Positions 33,660 to 43,080 of a DNA stretch of 64,000 bases are shown here, piece by piece; within the stretch, counting starts at the first letter, position 1; every line of letters begins with the position of its first letter. This stretch comes from Gordionus sp. m RMFG-2023 (Eukaryota; Nematomorpha; Gordioida; Chordodea; Parachordodidae), in assembly GCF_954871325.1 (NCBI RefSeq), contig NC_088778.1:10487882-10551881 (forward strand). The letters are read 5' to 3'. The notes beneath the pieces were generated by a model. That model saw only the letters and a program-made list of their open reading frames with translations, did not search any database and was not told where the DNA came from. The translations under genes were made by a program, and so were the position numbers.

Positions 33660-33812
33660 TTTTAAAAATAATGGGTTTTTGTGCCGGGTCTGAACTCCGG
33701 GTCTGGACCCTGGGTCTGTGCTCGGGGTTTCTTGCTCAGAGCTGGTTTAGTCGATATTTTCAACCCAAACCCCGGGTCTGGGCTCTACACAACCAACCAA
33801 TTAACAACACTA
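33660..33812. repeat. Right subterminal repeats of hAT4
   Basis: GCCGGGTCTGAACTCCGGGTCTGGACC and following bases repeat CGGGTCTG three to four times. They mirror, in inverted orientation, CAGACCCGG repeats at 15690-15720 near the left end. GC-rich islands inside AT-rich DNA, placed within 200 bases of both tips, fit transposase-binding subterminal repeats. Confidence 0.7.
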
Positions 33813-33820
33813 GTTTGGAT

Positions 33821-34960
33821 ATTGACTGGGAAGTTTAATTACCTTCCAAAAATTAAAAATGCTTCACAAGGTATTAATGAATCTTTTTTGGATTGGTTTT
33901 TTAGATTGTCTAAATTAAGTAGACAATGTAATTTTATTAATAATGATCGCATAAAAGAAAAATTGAGAACATCTAGTGTAAATGACAATATAAAAAATAA
34001 ATTAAATAAAAATATTAACTACACATTAGATGAAATGATTGAAATAGGAAGAAAATTAGTAGTATTAACATATCAGAAAGTGACAATGTTAATTATGTTT
34101 TTAGTAGGGATAAAAAATTTAATAAAAATAATGACAATAATAGAAATAATGATAAGAATTTAGATACCCAAAGTATTTCTAATAGGAATGAGATTAATAG
34201 TAACTATAATAGACCCAATTATTATTCGAGGCAAAATTTTGATAGTAGGAATAGAAATCATGGTTTAGTAATGTTAACGACAACAGGAATAGGAATTTTA
34301 GTAACGTTAGAAACAATAACAATTATAATAATAACAACTATAGAAATGATCAGTATAATAATAGTAACTATCAAAATTACAATTATCGGTATAACAACAG
34401 CAACAGAAACTTTCATAATAATAATCATCAATCTTATAACAACAACTATGGTAGGAACAACGCCTGGTTTAATTATAATCAGAGAAGGCAGATTCAATGT
34501 GACGATCAAAATCATAATAATTACCGATCTTACAATAACAATTCAAGTTATGAAGGAAACAACAGGTGGCATAATAATGATAACCAAAGAAAACAAATTG
34601 AATATGACGATCGTAATAGGTGGAAGGATTTTAATCAAAGAAAACAAATCCAGTATGATAATCGAAACTTCTACGATAGCAATAATTTTAATATGAGCAT
34701 TGAAGAAATTGGGGAAAATAAAGTTGACATTGCCAAAGATAATAATGATAATGATTTCAATGTCAACAACCTGGCTGAAAATACAGACAAAGGTGATGAC
34801 AGTGCTTTTATGACTACTTTGAAATTAAATAATATTAATACTACTATGCAGGTCAACACTGGATCAAATATATCATCATACCTCATGATATGGCTAAAAA
34901 AAATTGGTATAAGAGAAATGAAGAAATCCAGTTTGCGGCTTACAGCCCGACGGAAACTTA
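33821..34960 (+). pseudogene. Gyp1 gag 3' part and protease
   Basis: The Gag continuation reads FLDWFFRLSKLSRQCNFINNDRIK in one frame, the capsid-like helix region of gypsy Gag. From about 34140 the frame that matters is very rich in Asn, Arg and Tyr, instead of a visible CCHC zinc knuckle. The last part (34693-34965) runs into a protease region where the catalytic Asp-Thr-Gly is Asn-Thr-Gly (VNTGSN, about 34854). The protease is therefore expected to be inactive. Confidence 0.65.
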
Positions 34961-35209
34961 ATTAAAATCATCGGGACAACTCAGGTTAAATTAAGTTATG
35001 AAGGAATCACTAAATATTTACTAGTAGTAGTTGTAGAGTCGAGAAAGAACGCATTATTAGGAAGAATCTGTATCAATGCCTTTAAAAATATTTTAAATAA
35101 ATTCATAGGAAATGTCGATACCAATTATGAAGACGAAATCAATAAATTTATTAAAGATTGTGAATCGAAATTGACTAGCGAACCAATTAACAAAGTAAAT
35201 AATTACATT

Positions 35210-36470
35210 TAAGATGTGACGCCCAACCTAAAATAATACCACCAAGACGTATACCGTATTTAAAGATTGATCTTGTGGGCGAAGAACGGAAAAGATGGAT
35301 ACACGAAAAAATTATTGAGCCTGTAAATGATGTGCGATGGGCGAGTCCTATAACCGCCGTATACAAAGATGATGGGAGCATCAGGTTTTGCGCAGATTTT
35401 AAAGACACTATAAACCCAGTTCTCGAAGACTTTAGATACCCACTTCCACGTATAAATGATCTTATAGCTAAACTTTCAGAAGGAAAAAATTTTTACCAAA
35501 ATCGATTTCAAAAATACTTTTCTATAAGTTCCGATCGATAAAAATAGCAGAAACTCTTTGACTACATCTACACATATGGGATACTACCAATTTACCAGAC
35601 TTCCTTTTGGGTTGAACTTGAAAACTTAATCTGCTATATTCCAACAAATCATGGATCAGATTTTCGGTGATATAAAAGATGTCAAATTTTATATTGATGA
35701 CTTATTAATAACTGGAAATAACGATGAAGCACATTTAAACAACATCAAAAAGGTCTTTGAGAGAATATTATCGTACGGGTTAATACCTAACTTCGCCAAA
35801 AGTTTATTTTTTAAAAATAAAGTTAGATTCCTGAGTCACGATATAGATGACAAGGGGATTCATGCTAACCATGATAAAATTGAAGCAATAATTAAAATGC
35901 CAGAAAATCAGCTGCTGAATTGTCAACATTTCTTGGAATGGCTGGTTATTATAGAAAATTTTTGAATAACTTCGCTGATATTGCTAATCCGTTGTACAAA
36001 ATAATCAACAAAGAAAGATGGGAATGGAACTTAGAACATTCCAGAAGTTTTAATGATTTAAAGAAGCTGATTAGTCTCCCGCCAGCACTGACGTATTTTA
36101 ATCCGAAATTACCTAATTGGATTGCGACTGATGCATCCAAATCTGGATTAGGGGCTGTACTATTTCACACAGAGAAAGATGGCAAAGAAAAACCCATTGC
36201 TTTTGCGTCTAGGACAATTAATTTGAAGGAAAGCGACACTATGTTCCAATACAGAAAAAGGTATTACAGGGGAAAGTGCTGGACCAATTAAGAAAGAGAG
36301 AATGCTATAACACATTTGTATACCATGACTCTCCTAAGAAGAACGGAAGTGAGGACAAAAATATTAAAACTAATGATAAAAATATTGTAATACCGACTCC
36401 TAGACCGATACGAAGTAGACAAAAACCTGTTTATCTAAAAGATTATATAACTTAGTATATTAAAACATGT
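35210..36470 (+). pseudogene. Gyp1 reverse transcriptase / RNase H, integrase mostly deleted
   Basis: Reverse transcriptase blocks are present in three frames: VRWASPITAVYKDDG and FCADF (35275-35500), TRLPFGLN (about 35596), FYIDDLLITGNND (about 35687) and FLGMAGYYRKF (35928). RNase H begins ATDASKSGLGAVLFH (about 36124) but breaks off at about 36240. There the sequence jumps to a short tail with RPIRSRQKPVYLKDYI (36404-36454), the usual end of a gypsy integrase. So the rest of RNase H and nearly all integrase have been deleted. Frameshifts occur near 35540 and 35920. Confidence 0.75.
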
Positions 36471-36901
36471 AAAAATAAATTAAATACTAAAACATGTAAA
36501 AATAACTTAAAGACTAAAACGCAAAATTAAAATAAAAACGCTAAAAATATTATATAAAAAATAAAAACGCTAAAAATATTATCTAACAATCTTGTTGATT
36601 TATCATCCTTTTATTATTCTAACGTCCAAATTTGATCAATTCTCTAATTATTCATATATTATGAAATCCTATTTAATAATGATAATTTTACAATTTTGTA
36701 AAATTGACAATGATCATGACGGAGCTTGACGACGAACCAGCATACTCAAAACGATATTTACAAACCAACGTGATAGAATCAAGCCAACAACTACAATGAC
36801 TTATGAACGACTTGAACAATCAAAATGAACAACCATTTGAACGACATATTTTCTATGATAGCTCAGATGGATTATGGGAAGGCTTTTCAGAAGAAGTGAA
36901 A

Positions 36902-37098
36902 GTTGATTGATTGATTTTTTTTATTTAACTTAAATTGTTATTATAGCCTTAAAATATATTTCGTTTAAATTGTTTTTTTATAATACATATATATATATAC
37001 CTTATTTTATATTTATTTTTAGTATCATTTTTTAGTTTTAGAATAAAATAATTATAACTTAAAAGCGTTTTTCTTACCATCGTTATGGCTATATAACA
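36902..37098 (+). repeat. 3' LTR of Gyp1
   Basis: Matches 14887-15081, ends GCTATATAACA, and is followed by the duplication aaata (37099-37103). It is preceded by a purine-rich tract. Confidence 0.88.
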
Positions 37099-37103
37099 AA
37101 ATA

Positions 37104-37380
37104 TATACAAAATTTTGACTGGGATGGGGGGGGGGGTACAATTTTTATTAGCTTAAATTGATATTTATGAAAACAGACAAAATTGCGATGGGGAGAGAGA
37201 ATCCCCCACCCCCCACATTGGCTACATGTTCATAGTTAAAAAATTTAGATGGTTATAAACTCTTCTACATAGGTTAATATCATGTGATAATTATATTCTA
37301 TATATTTTCAAATAACAGGTATAATTTTTAAATTACAATAATAAAATATATCTAATATAACAAGTCATATATTAAAAATG
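37104..37380. other. Spacer with G and C tracts
   Basis: GATGGGGGGGGGG (37127) and GATGGGGAGAGAGAATCCCCC (37190-37210) resemble degraded hAT ends of the DUF4371 group. No complete element was resolved. Confidence 0.35.
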
Positions 37381-37418
37381 AGTGTAAATTTTAAAATATC
37401 GATGGCTCTAAAAAGAGC

Positions 37419-38360
37419 TTATAGTAAAAAAGTACCTAAAAAACATGTATAATTATGTTTAAAAATTTCTAATTGTATTTTTTGTTTTAGGAAGGTTGAC
37501 TCGCGTTTTTCGTTTGTTATGTTAAAAATTTTACGTGCTAAAATTTTTAAAAAAGAATATGTTGATTGGGAGAAATTATCATTAGTTGAGATGACTATGG
37601 GTTGAAAAATATATTTATTTAATATTGAGTATTTATTGATTTTTTTATTTTCGCCATTAGTAAGAGGATTTGAATTAATTGATGAGGGAAAGGAAGAGAC
37701 ACAGGTAGCGTCCCAGATTAGGGATTTCCCATTGGACCAAGGGATGCAGGTTAGACCGTCAGGTCTGAGGCCATCTTGTAGAGAGAGGTTTGTAGGTTCT
37801 AGAATGTTAGGAATTTTAGCTTTATTGAGAGCATTATGGATGATTTTATTTATTGCTTTATGCCGGAGGTGGCGACCTTGGCTACGGGAGCAGTTTAGGC
37901 CGTGTCTTGCGTTTGGTTGTACGGGTAGGTTGCAAAGGTGGCAAGTGTGTGAATGTGTTAGCGAGCATCCTAGTCTGAATCCTATGGTAACTCTCAGTTG
38001 GTCATTGGTTAAGAGATTATCAAGGGTTAGGCTAGGAAGTGCCTCGAGCCATTCATATCCGCCATATTTATCGTTTAATTGAAGTAGTTGAATATCGCTA
38101 ATATCGGAGGGGTTAAGATTATTTTGAAGTTTCTTTATAAGGGGTTCCAAGATTGATTTATTAGAAATTTCGGTTGGGAATGTTTGACCGTCTGGGGTTA
38201 GTAGATTCCATTTTTCGATTGCTACTGTTAAGAGATCGTCTTTGGGAGTTATAAAAGATGAGATCGCGGAATTGAGCGAAAGGCGATTAGAGATAAAAAG
38301 AGATAGGGAGAGTAATTCTAAGGGGATTAGGTCGATACCGCCTAGTTTAGCGGGTAATTG
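37419..38360 (-). CDS. RLE endonuclease domain of the non-LTR element
   Basis: The frame continues upstream of the first Met (38150) to about 38360 with LPAKLGGIDL. It contains a zinc knuckle CHLC...HGLNC (C-x2-C-x9-H-x4-C). A PD-(D/E)XK-like nuclease core follows: LRPDGLTCIPW and LIWDATC, which carry the RPD and D-x(n)-D residues. This domain would nick the target DNA for target-primed reverse transcription. It is separated from the reverse transcriptase frame by one base near 38365. Confidence 0.8.
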   Translation of the reverse strand, partial: QLPAKLGGIDLIPLELLSLSLFISNRLSLNSAISSFITPKDDLLTVAIEKWNLLTPDGQTFPTEISNKSILEPLIKKLQNNLNPSDISDIQLLQLNDKYGGYEWLEALPSLTLDNLLTNDQLRVTIGFRLGCSLTHSHTCHLCNLPVQPNARHGLNCSRSQGRHLRHKAINKIIHNALNKAKIPNILEPTNLSLQDGLRPDGLTCIPWSNGKSLIWDATCVSSFPSSINSNPLTNGENKKINKYSILNKYIFQPIVISTNDNFSQSTYSFLKILARKIFNITNEKRESTFLKQKIQLEIFKHNYTCFLGTFLL

Positions 38361-39690
38361 AGCGGTGCCAATTAAAGTCTGATAGTGGAAGATTAAGGAT
38401 CCTTTCCATTAAGGTCTTTAAGCGAATATTATGCTTGGTGAAAAATTCTGAGGAGGTAAATGAGGAGGATGAGTGGAAGAGGTGTGAGATTTTAGGTAAA
38501 TATAGGCACTTTTTTAATAGATAAAAAAGTTGGTGCGATGGGATATGATTGATGAACTTTTCCAAGTTTTGCAACTCGAAGAAGGTTTTATCGATAGTTT
38601 TTTCCGAGATTTTATTATTTAGTAGTGGGGAGCCCAAGAGTTGGATATCGTCGATTTCGATAATATTGTAATCTTTAAATGAATCTAGGGGAATCTCGGG
38701 GTTGAGTATGCAGATTTCTGTTTTGGTTTTGTTTAATTCTAGGCCTATTTTGGGGCATTCTCTTTCGAGGTGGAAGAGGGCTTTGCTTATTTGGTGTTGG
38801 TTACCGCAGAGAGTGCCATCGTCTAGGTACCATAAATTAAGGTCTAGATCAAAATCAGATTTGAGATCTTTCATCATATTATGGATGGCTAAGCAGAAAA
38901 GTATAGGGCCTAGGGGGTCGCCCTGCTGAACACCCTCTTCTGAGTATATAACGTAACCATTGAAAATGAGGGGAGTGCTATTGGAATAGCAAATGTCAAC
39001 TATGCGCGAGTATTGGGGGAAATTATCGTAAAACGATTCGAGAGCAGAGGAACGGGATATAGTATTGAAGGCGTTTTTGAAATCAATTTTGCAAAGAACG
39101 GAGTTTAAAGGAGGATGTTGTAGGTAGATTCGGAGACAGTGAGAGGCTATATCTACGCCTCCTTTTGTTCCGCAGCCTAATTGGTAATTGCCAAGCAGGG
39201 AATGAGTAACGGTTTTTATTTTTTTTGCGATGATTTTAGTAATCAGGCGTCTGAAGAAAGAACCGATAGCTATTGGGCGGATACCACCTTTCGGCTTTTC
39301 AAATGCAATCAAGTTAGCTCCAAATATTATTTGATGAGCTAATGTGGGGATATCTCTAGTGATTATATTATTGAGGAAGGATGTAAGTGAGTTAAAAAAA
39401 CTATTTGAATTGGGAGATTTTAGGAATGTTTGGAAGTAGGAAGGTCTATAGCCGTCAGGACCTGCTGCTGAAAATTTATTAAATTCGTTTATAGTGTCAC
39501 GTATATCTTGGTTTGATATTGTGAGAGGAGGAATATTTGGCGGAGGATTTGGTAAGCTAGTATAAGAAGCTCGTGGATGGAGAGATTTTAGGTTTTCAAG
39601 AGTCGCATCATTAGATGGGGCTAGTTTTGATTGTGAGGAGATTAATTTTTGGGCTCCGCAGACGTCACCTTCATTTATTTTTTTGGAAAT
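38347..39690 (-). CDS. Reverse transcriptase of the non-LTR element
   Basis: An open frame runs from about 39690 to 38347, longer than the part that follows its first start-like codon at 39312. It begins with a linker ending SAAGPDGYRPSYF and continues into KPKGGIRPIAIGSFFRRL, then IDFKNAFNTI (first catalytic Asp), EGVQQGDPLGPILF and WYLDDGTLCG (catalytic Asp pair). A thumb region follows (LNKTKTEICI). The motifs are intact. The GVQQGDPLGP block favours the RLE-type lineage over Ty3 or Ty1 types. Confidence 0.88.
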   Translation of the reverse strand: MSKKINEGDVCGAQKLISSQSKLAPSNDATLENLKSLHPRASYTSLPNPPPNIPPLTISNQDIRDTINEFNKFSAAGPDGYRPSYFQTFLKSPNSNSFFNSLTSFLNNIITRDIPTLAHQIIFGANLIAFEKPKGGIRPIAIGSFFRRLITKIIAKKIKTVTHSLLGNYQLGCGTKGGVDIASHCLRIYLQHPPLNSVLCKIDFKNAFNTISRSSALESFYDNFPQYSRIVDICYSNSTPLIFNGYVIYSEEGVQQGDPLGPILFCLAIHNMMKDLKSDFDLDLNLWYLDDGTLCGNQHQISKALFHLERECPKIGLELNKTKTEICILNPEIPLDSFKDYNIIEIDDIQLLGSPLLNNKISEKTIDKTFFELQNLEKFINHIPSHQLFYLLKKCLYLPKISHLFHSSSSFTSSEFFTKHNIRLKTLMERILNLPLSDFNWHRSITR

Positions 39691-40166
39691 TTTGTCACAG
39701 GTTTTAATGAACTTTCATTGGAATTATTGGGATATTTGATGTGTTCAAGAGGTGTTAAGTAATCTATATTTTTAAGTCTGTCTTTTATAATGTTAGGTAG
39801 TGAAATAGATTTTTTATCTTTTGGGATTGAGAGACATTTAAAAGGGAAAGTGAAAAGATTATTCCAATGATTTGTGTTTGACAAATCTGAGTTAATATTA
39901 TCAAATAATTTGGTGAGATGGTCTGTGATAAGGTAGTTAACACTGGTTGGGATGTGCTTAATTGTTGGTGATTTATTAATAAAGATAAATTCTTCTAGTG
40001 ATTTGTTATTTACTTGTATGTGTTTGGTATTTATTGGGGGTTCTATAAGTTTTGTGCAAAGTGTGTTAGAGCCTGAGCAAGGGAGGGTTGTAGGGCCATG
40101 TTTGTAAAGATGGCCATCCTTTTTTATATTTATTAATTTATGGCAAGTTGGACAGATTCCTTTCAT
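39675..40166 (-). CDS. N-terminal zinc-finger ORF of the non-LTR element
   Basis: 163 residues beginning with CPTC near residue 5, then HLYKHG and a Pro-Cys-Ser-Gly-Ser, a C-x2-C...H-x2-H/C finger that likely binds nucleic acid. The rest is polar. It ends with a short overlap onto the reverse transcriptase frame, so a one-base shift probably separates what was one polyprotein. Confidence 0.65.
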   Translation of the reverse strand: MKGICPTCHKLINIKKDGHLYKHGPTTLPCSGSNTLCTKLIEPPINTKHIQVNNKSLEEFIFINKSPTIKHIPTSVNYLITDHLTKLFDNINSDLSNTNHWNNLFTFPFKCLSIPKDKKSISLPNIIKDRLKNIDYLTPLEHIKYPNNSNESSLKPVTKFPKK

Positions 40167-40190
40167 GGTAATGATGATGGGAAGGATTGA

Positions 40191-41076
40191 TATTTAAGGT
40201 ATTTGTTTATTTAAGTCAGAAACATAATTTTGCCTTAATATATGTAGCCTTTTCTTTAAAGTCATAATTTTATAGCTCCTTATTATAATTTGAGAGTCTT
40301 ATTATTGCCAAGTTTTGGTTTATGAATCTGATTTGAGTTTTTGAATTTTGGATAATTATTTTGTACTCAGATATTAAATATTTGAATGTTTATTAATCAG
40401 ATTTATCAAATTAGTTTTTAAGGGTTTTTTTAATTAAGTGATAAATAATTCAATTGCTTATTAATATTAAGGCCATTAAGAGCTGTAAGGATTTTGATAA
40501 AATTGTATTTCATAGGGTAAAAAGAATATATAATTTTGGAAGATATAAGAATAATATTGCTGCTAAAACTACTGTGATAAAATGATGATGTAAAATTAAT
40601 AATTCCTGAATCTTTTTGATGGATATAAATTTTGGAAGATATTAAAATAATATTGCTGCTAAAACTACTGTGTTAAAATGATGATGTATTAATGTTTTCT
40701 GATTAGCTCCAATTTGAATAATTCCAAAATACAAATTACTGATGGATTTTAAACATGCCGAAGATTTATTAATAATAGTTTTAAAAAAATTTCTCAACAA
40801 ATTAATTTGATTTTGGACAAATATTATGTCTCCAATATGATTTCGTATGCACATCCACTTTCCTCAATTCTCTATATTCACTAAGTTTTGGTATTCTCAT
40901 AGGTAGTAGACTAATATTATAATTTAAAACTTATTAAATTATGCAAATTAAATTATGTGAAAGTGAAAAACGTGAAAAAAAAAATCATAATTAATATGTC
41001 AAATTTGACAGCTACGTAACATATGGCAAATAATCAAACGTCCTTTTTGACAAAGCAACATTAACTTTAAAAATTG
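40191..41076. other. Region upstream of SART1
   Basis: Contains two direct copies of about 55 bases (TAATATTGCTGCTAAAACTACTGTG with flanks), near 40552 and 40651. No coding exon was recognised. The SART1 promoter should lie in the last few hundred bases, but I see no clear TATA box or initiator that I would call. Confidence 0.4.
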
Positions 41077-41976
41077 ATGGAAGGTAAAAAACATAAAAAA
41101 CATAAGAGTGAGAACAAAAATGAACATCATGTGAAGAAGAAGCACAAACATAAACACAAGAAACATAAAGTGTCCGAAGATATTCTAAATAATGCAAATG
41201 TAAATAATATGAATGAAGATCAAGGTAAACTTGTATTTATTTTTACAATTTATCTAAACATCTTAGATTATGTTCCAACTCATGGTGATGTATCTTTAAG
41301 CATAGATGACACAAAGTAAGATATACATATTGATTAACTAATTATATATATTTAGTAAATTGAGAGAAAAACTTGGACTAACTCTATTAAAAACGGAATC
41401 TAGTGACAAAGTTGAAGAAATGAAAGATGGTAAGAGATAAATTATATATATGCTTTAATATTTTTGTAGGCCTGAAAAAATACACTATGCAAGGTGATAC
41501 CTTTATTCATGTTCCCCCTCAAAATTGGGGTGCAGCTAAAGCATCAGACAAATTGAAAGATAAATTATCAACACGTAAGGAAAAACGAGAGATTGAACAA
41601 AAATTAAGGTAAACATTTTCTTAAACCAGATTTATTATTTGTCAATATATTGTATATTATACAAGTATATTTTAAACCTTCTAACATAAATTTTAATAAA
41701 TATAAGATTTTGAAAATTTTTTTTATATAATTTGTTATGTCAATATTTATTTACAATTATATTTTATAATATAATTATAATGTTAAATTGAACTTGTAAT
41801 TTTTAAGATCCACTTATTATATCATTATTAATATATATTTTTTTAAATTAATTTTATAAAAAAAATTTAGAAAAGTGAAAAAACTTGCTGAGTTTGATAA
41901 TGAAGATGAAAGTGCTCTTTCTTGGGTTAATAAAAGCAGACAATTACAAAAAGATAAAGAAGTAGCTTTAAAAAAA
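41077..41976 (+). CDS. SART1: SART1 exons 1-5 (U4/U6.U5 tri-snRNP-associated protein 1)
   Basis: SART1 (yeast Snu66) is a nuclear scaffold of the U4/U6.U5 tri-snRNP that is needed for spliceosome activation. Exons: 41077-41224, 41267-41315, 41356-41429, 41470-41608, 41871-41976. Splice phases join without error and every intron is GT...AG (42, 40, 40 and 262 bases). Exon 1 is Lys/His-rich (KKHKHKHKKHK), like the basic N-terminus of animal SART1. Exons 2-3 give SLSIDDTNKLREKLGL, the conserved Hub1-interacting (HIND) type motif. Exon 5 ends in WVNKSRQLQKDKEVALKK, a hallmark of the family. The start is the first Met in frame. The gene continues at 49749. Confidence 0.93.
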
Positions 41977-43080
41977 GTATTTTTAAAAAAATTATCTTAT
42001 TCCTTGATAATCAATATTGAACATATTCAAATTTCAAAATTATAATATTTGGGAGAATTAAGAATTATATGTTACTATTTTATTATTCAGTATTAATAAT
42101 CACCAAAATGATATATAACAAACCAATGGCATCAGTCACCAGAGATGCTACTTTGGGCTCGAGCCCTGCCAAAATTTCGGAGAGCCCTCTCAAAATTAAA
42201 AAATAATAGCAAGTTAATTTAATTTGTAAATGTTTAAAACTAATAATATGGGCATGACTAAAATATGTGCCCCTTATTAAAGAAGCTCTATTTAAATTAT
42301 ATTAATATAGAATTGTATTTAGCTTTATAAAATGATTTAAAAATGTTTTTTTTTATTTAAAAAAAAAGTAAAGAGTAAAATTTTTAAAAAATTATTTTTT
42401 TCATGACTAAACTATGTACTACACACCCCTTATCAAAAAAGTTTAATTTATAAAAAATGAATGCATAATCATATATAGCTTATTAAAAGGAATTAAAAAA
42501 ATGTTAATATTATATTTTAAAACTTTTTATAACCTAATGTGCTTTTGAAAAATCACATATTTATTTTTGACTAAACTATGCACCCTCGGTGAATTTATTT
42601 TTGAAAAAATGAATACAGAATCATGTTTAGCTTTTCAAGGAAGTTCAGAAAATGATATTATTCATTTTTTTAAAAAAAAAATAAATTTAATTATCAAAGA
42701 AAAATTTCTTGACTAAACTACACACCACCTATCAAAGAAGCTTAATTCATAAAAAATTAAAGCATAATCATATTAGGCTCATTAAAAGGAATCAAAAAAT
42801 GTTAATATTAAGTTTATAAATTATTTATAACTTATTGATATTTTGAAAAAACACTTAATTTCTTCTTTTTTTGACTAAACTACGTGCCCCCAGTAAATAT
42901 ACATTATTTTAAAAAATTAATACAGAATCATGTTTAGCATTTCAAGGAGATTTAGATAATGGTATTAATCATTTTTATATTTTTTGACTAAACTACACGC
43001 CCCCTATCAAAGACGCTTAATTTATAAAAAATAAACGCAGAATCATATATAGCTTATAAGGAATCAAAAAATGTTAATAT
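41977..43080. repeat. Start of intron 5 with about 150-bp tandem repeats
   Basis: From about 42240 six units, each starting (C/T)TGACTAAACTA(T/C) and containing CATAATCATAT or GAATCATGTTTAGC, follow one another (42250, 42401, 42566, 42709, 42868, 42981). They alternate between two subtypes. The array stops exactly where Gyp3 coding sequence begins (about 43081), so it may be part of a transposon tail or have formed beside it. Confidence 0.6.

Larger units (their letters stand above)
15615..33812 (-). mobile_element. hAT transposon hAT4 (18.2 kb with nested insertions)
   Basis: Left end TAGAGTTGTTAATTTGCTTGG is matched at 33793-33812 by the complement of TAGTGTTGTTAATTGGTTGG (three mismatches in about 20 bases), and the 8-bp duplication gtttggat flanks both. 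TAGNGTTG is a typical hAT start. Subterminal CAGACCCGG-type repeats follow on both sides, in inverted orientation. The element carries its own minus-strand RICESLEEPER-type transposase (24500-32476). It also holds Gyp2, hAT5 and hAT6. Removing those with their duplications leaves about 5.7 kb. It also has tandem repeats (19800-20440) and a TTCGCGATA array (about 32990-33270). Confidence 0.87.
14887..37098 (+). mobile_element. Ty3/gypsy-type LTR retrotransposon Gyp1, split by an 18-kb insertion
   Basis: Two LTR copies (14887-15081 and about 36902-37098, nearly identical) end in GCTATATAACA. They are flanked by the same five bases aaata (14882-14886 and 37099-37103). TGGTGCCCCGG at 15082 follows the 5' LTR directly and fits a tRNA primer-binding site. 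A purine tract GAAGAAGTGAAAG precedes the 3' LTR. The gag gene starts at 15347, stops abruptly at 15614 where hAT4 begins, and resumes at 33821. Without hAT4 the element is about 4.0 kb. It is defective: the protease aspartate is changed, pol is frameshifted, and most of integrase is deleted. Confidence 0.9.
37385..40190 (-). mobile_element. Non-LTR retrotransposon with C-terminal RLE
   Basis: A minus-strand element of about 2.8 kb with an N-terminal zinc-finger segment, a reverse transcriptase, and a C-terminal restriction-like endonuclease (RLE). That order fits RLE-type non-LTR elements (the R2/R4/CRE assemblage). The coding sequence has only about two frame breaks (near 39690 and 38365). 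The 3' end has a hairpin GGCTCT-AAAA-AGAGCT (about 37403-37420), overlapping the stop codon region. Neither a poly(A) tail nor target duplications were found, so the exact ends are uncertain. Confidence 0.8.

Noticed and set aside
34258-34696. Long overlapping open frames rich in Ile/Thr/Val on both strands
   Set aside because: They are shadows of the Asn/Arg/Tyr-rich part of the Gyp1 Gag in other frames. AAT/AAC-rich codons give Ile/Thr in the shifted frame.
37636-38082. A 148-codon open frame on the plus strand
   Set aside because: It is antisense to the endonuclease domain of the non-LTR element, which has clear motifs, and has no recognisable domain itself.
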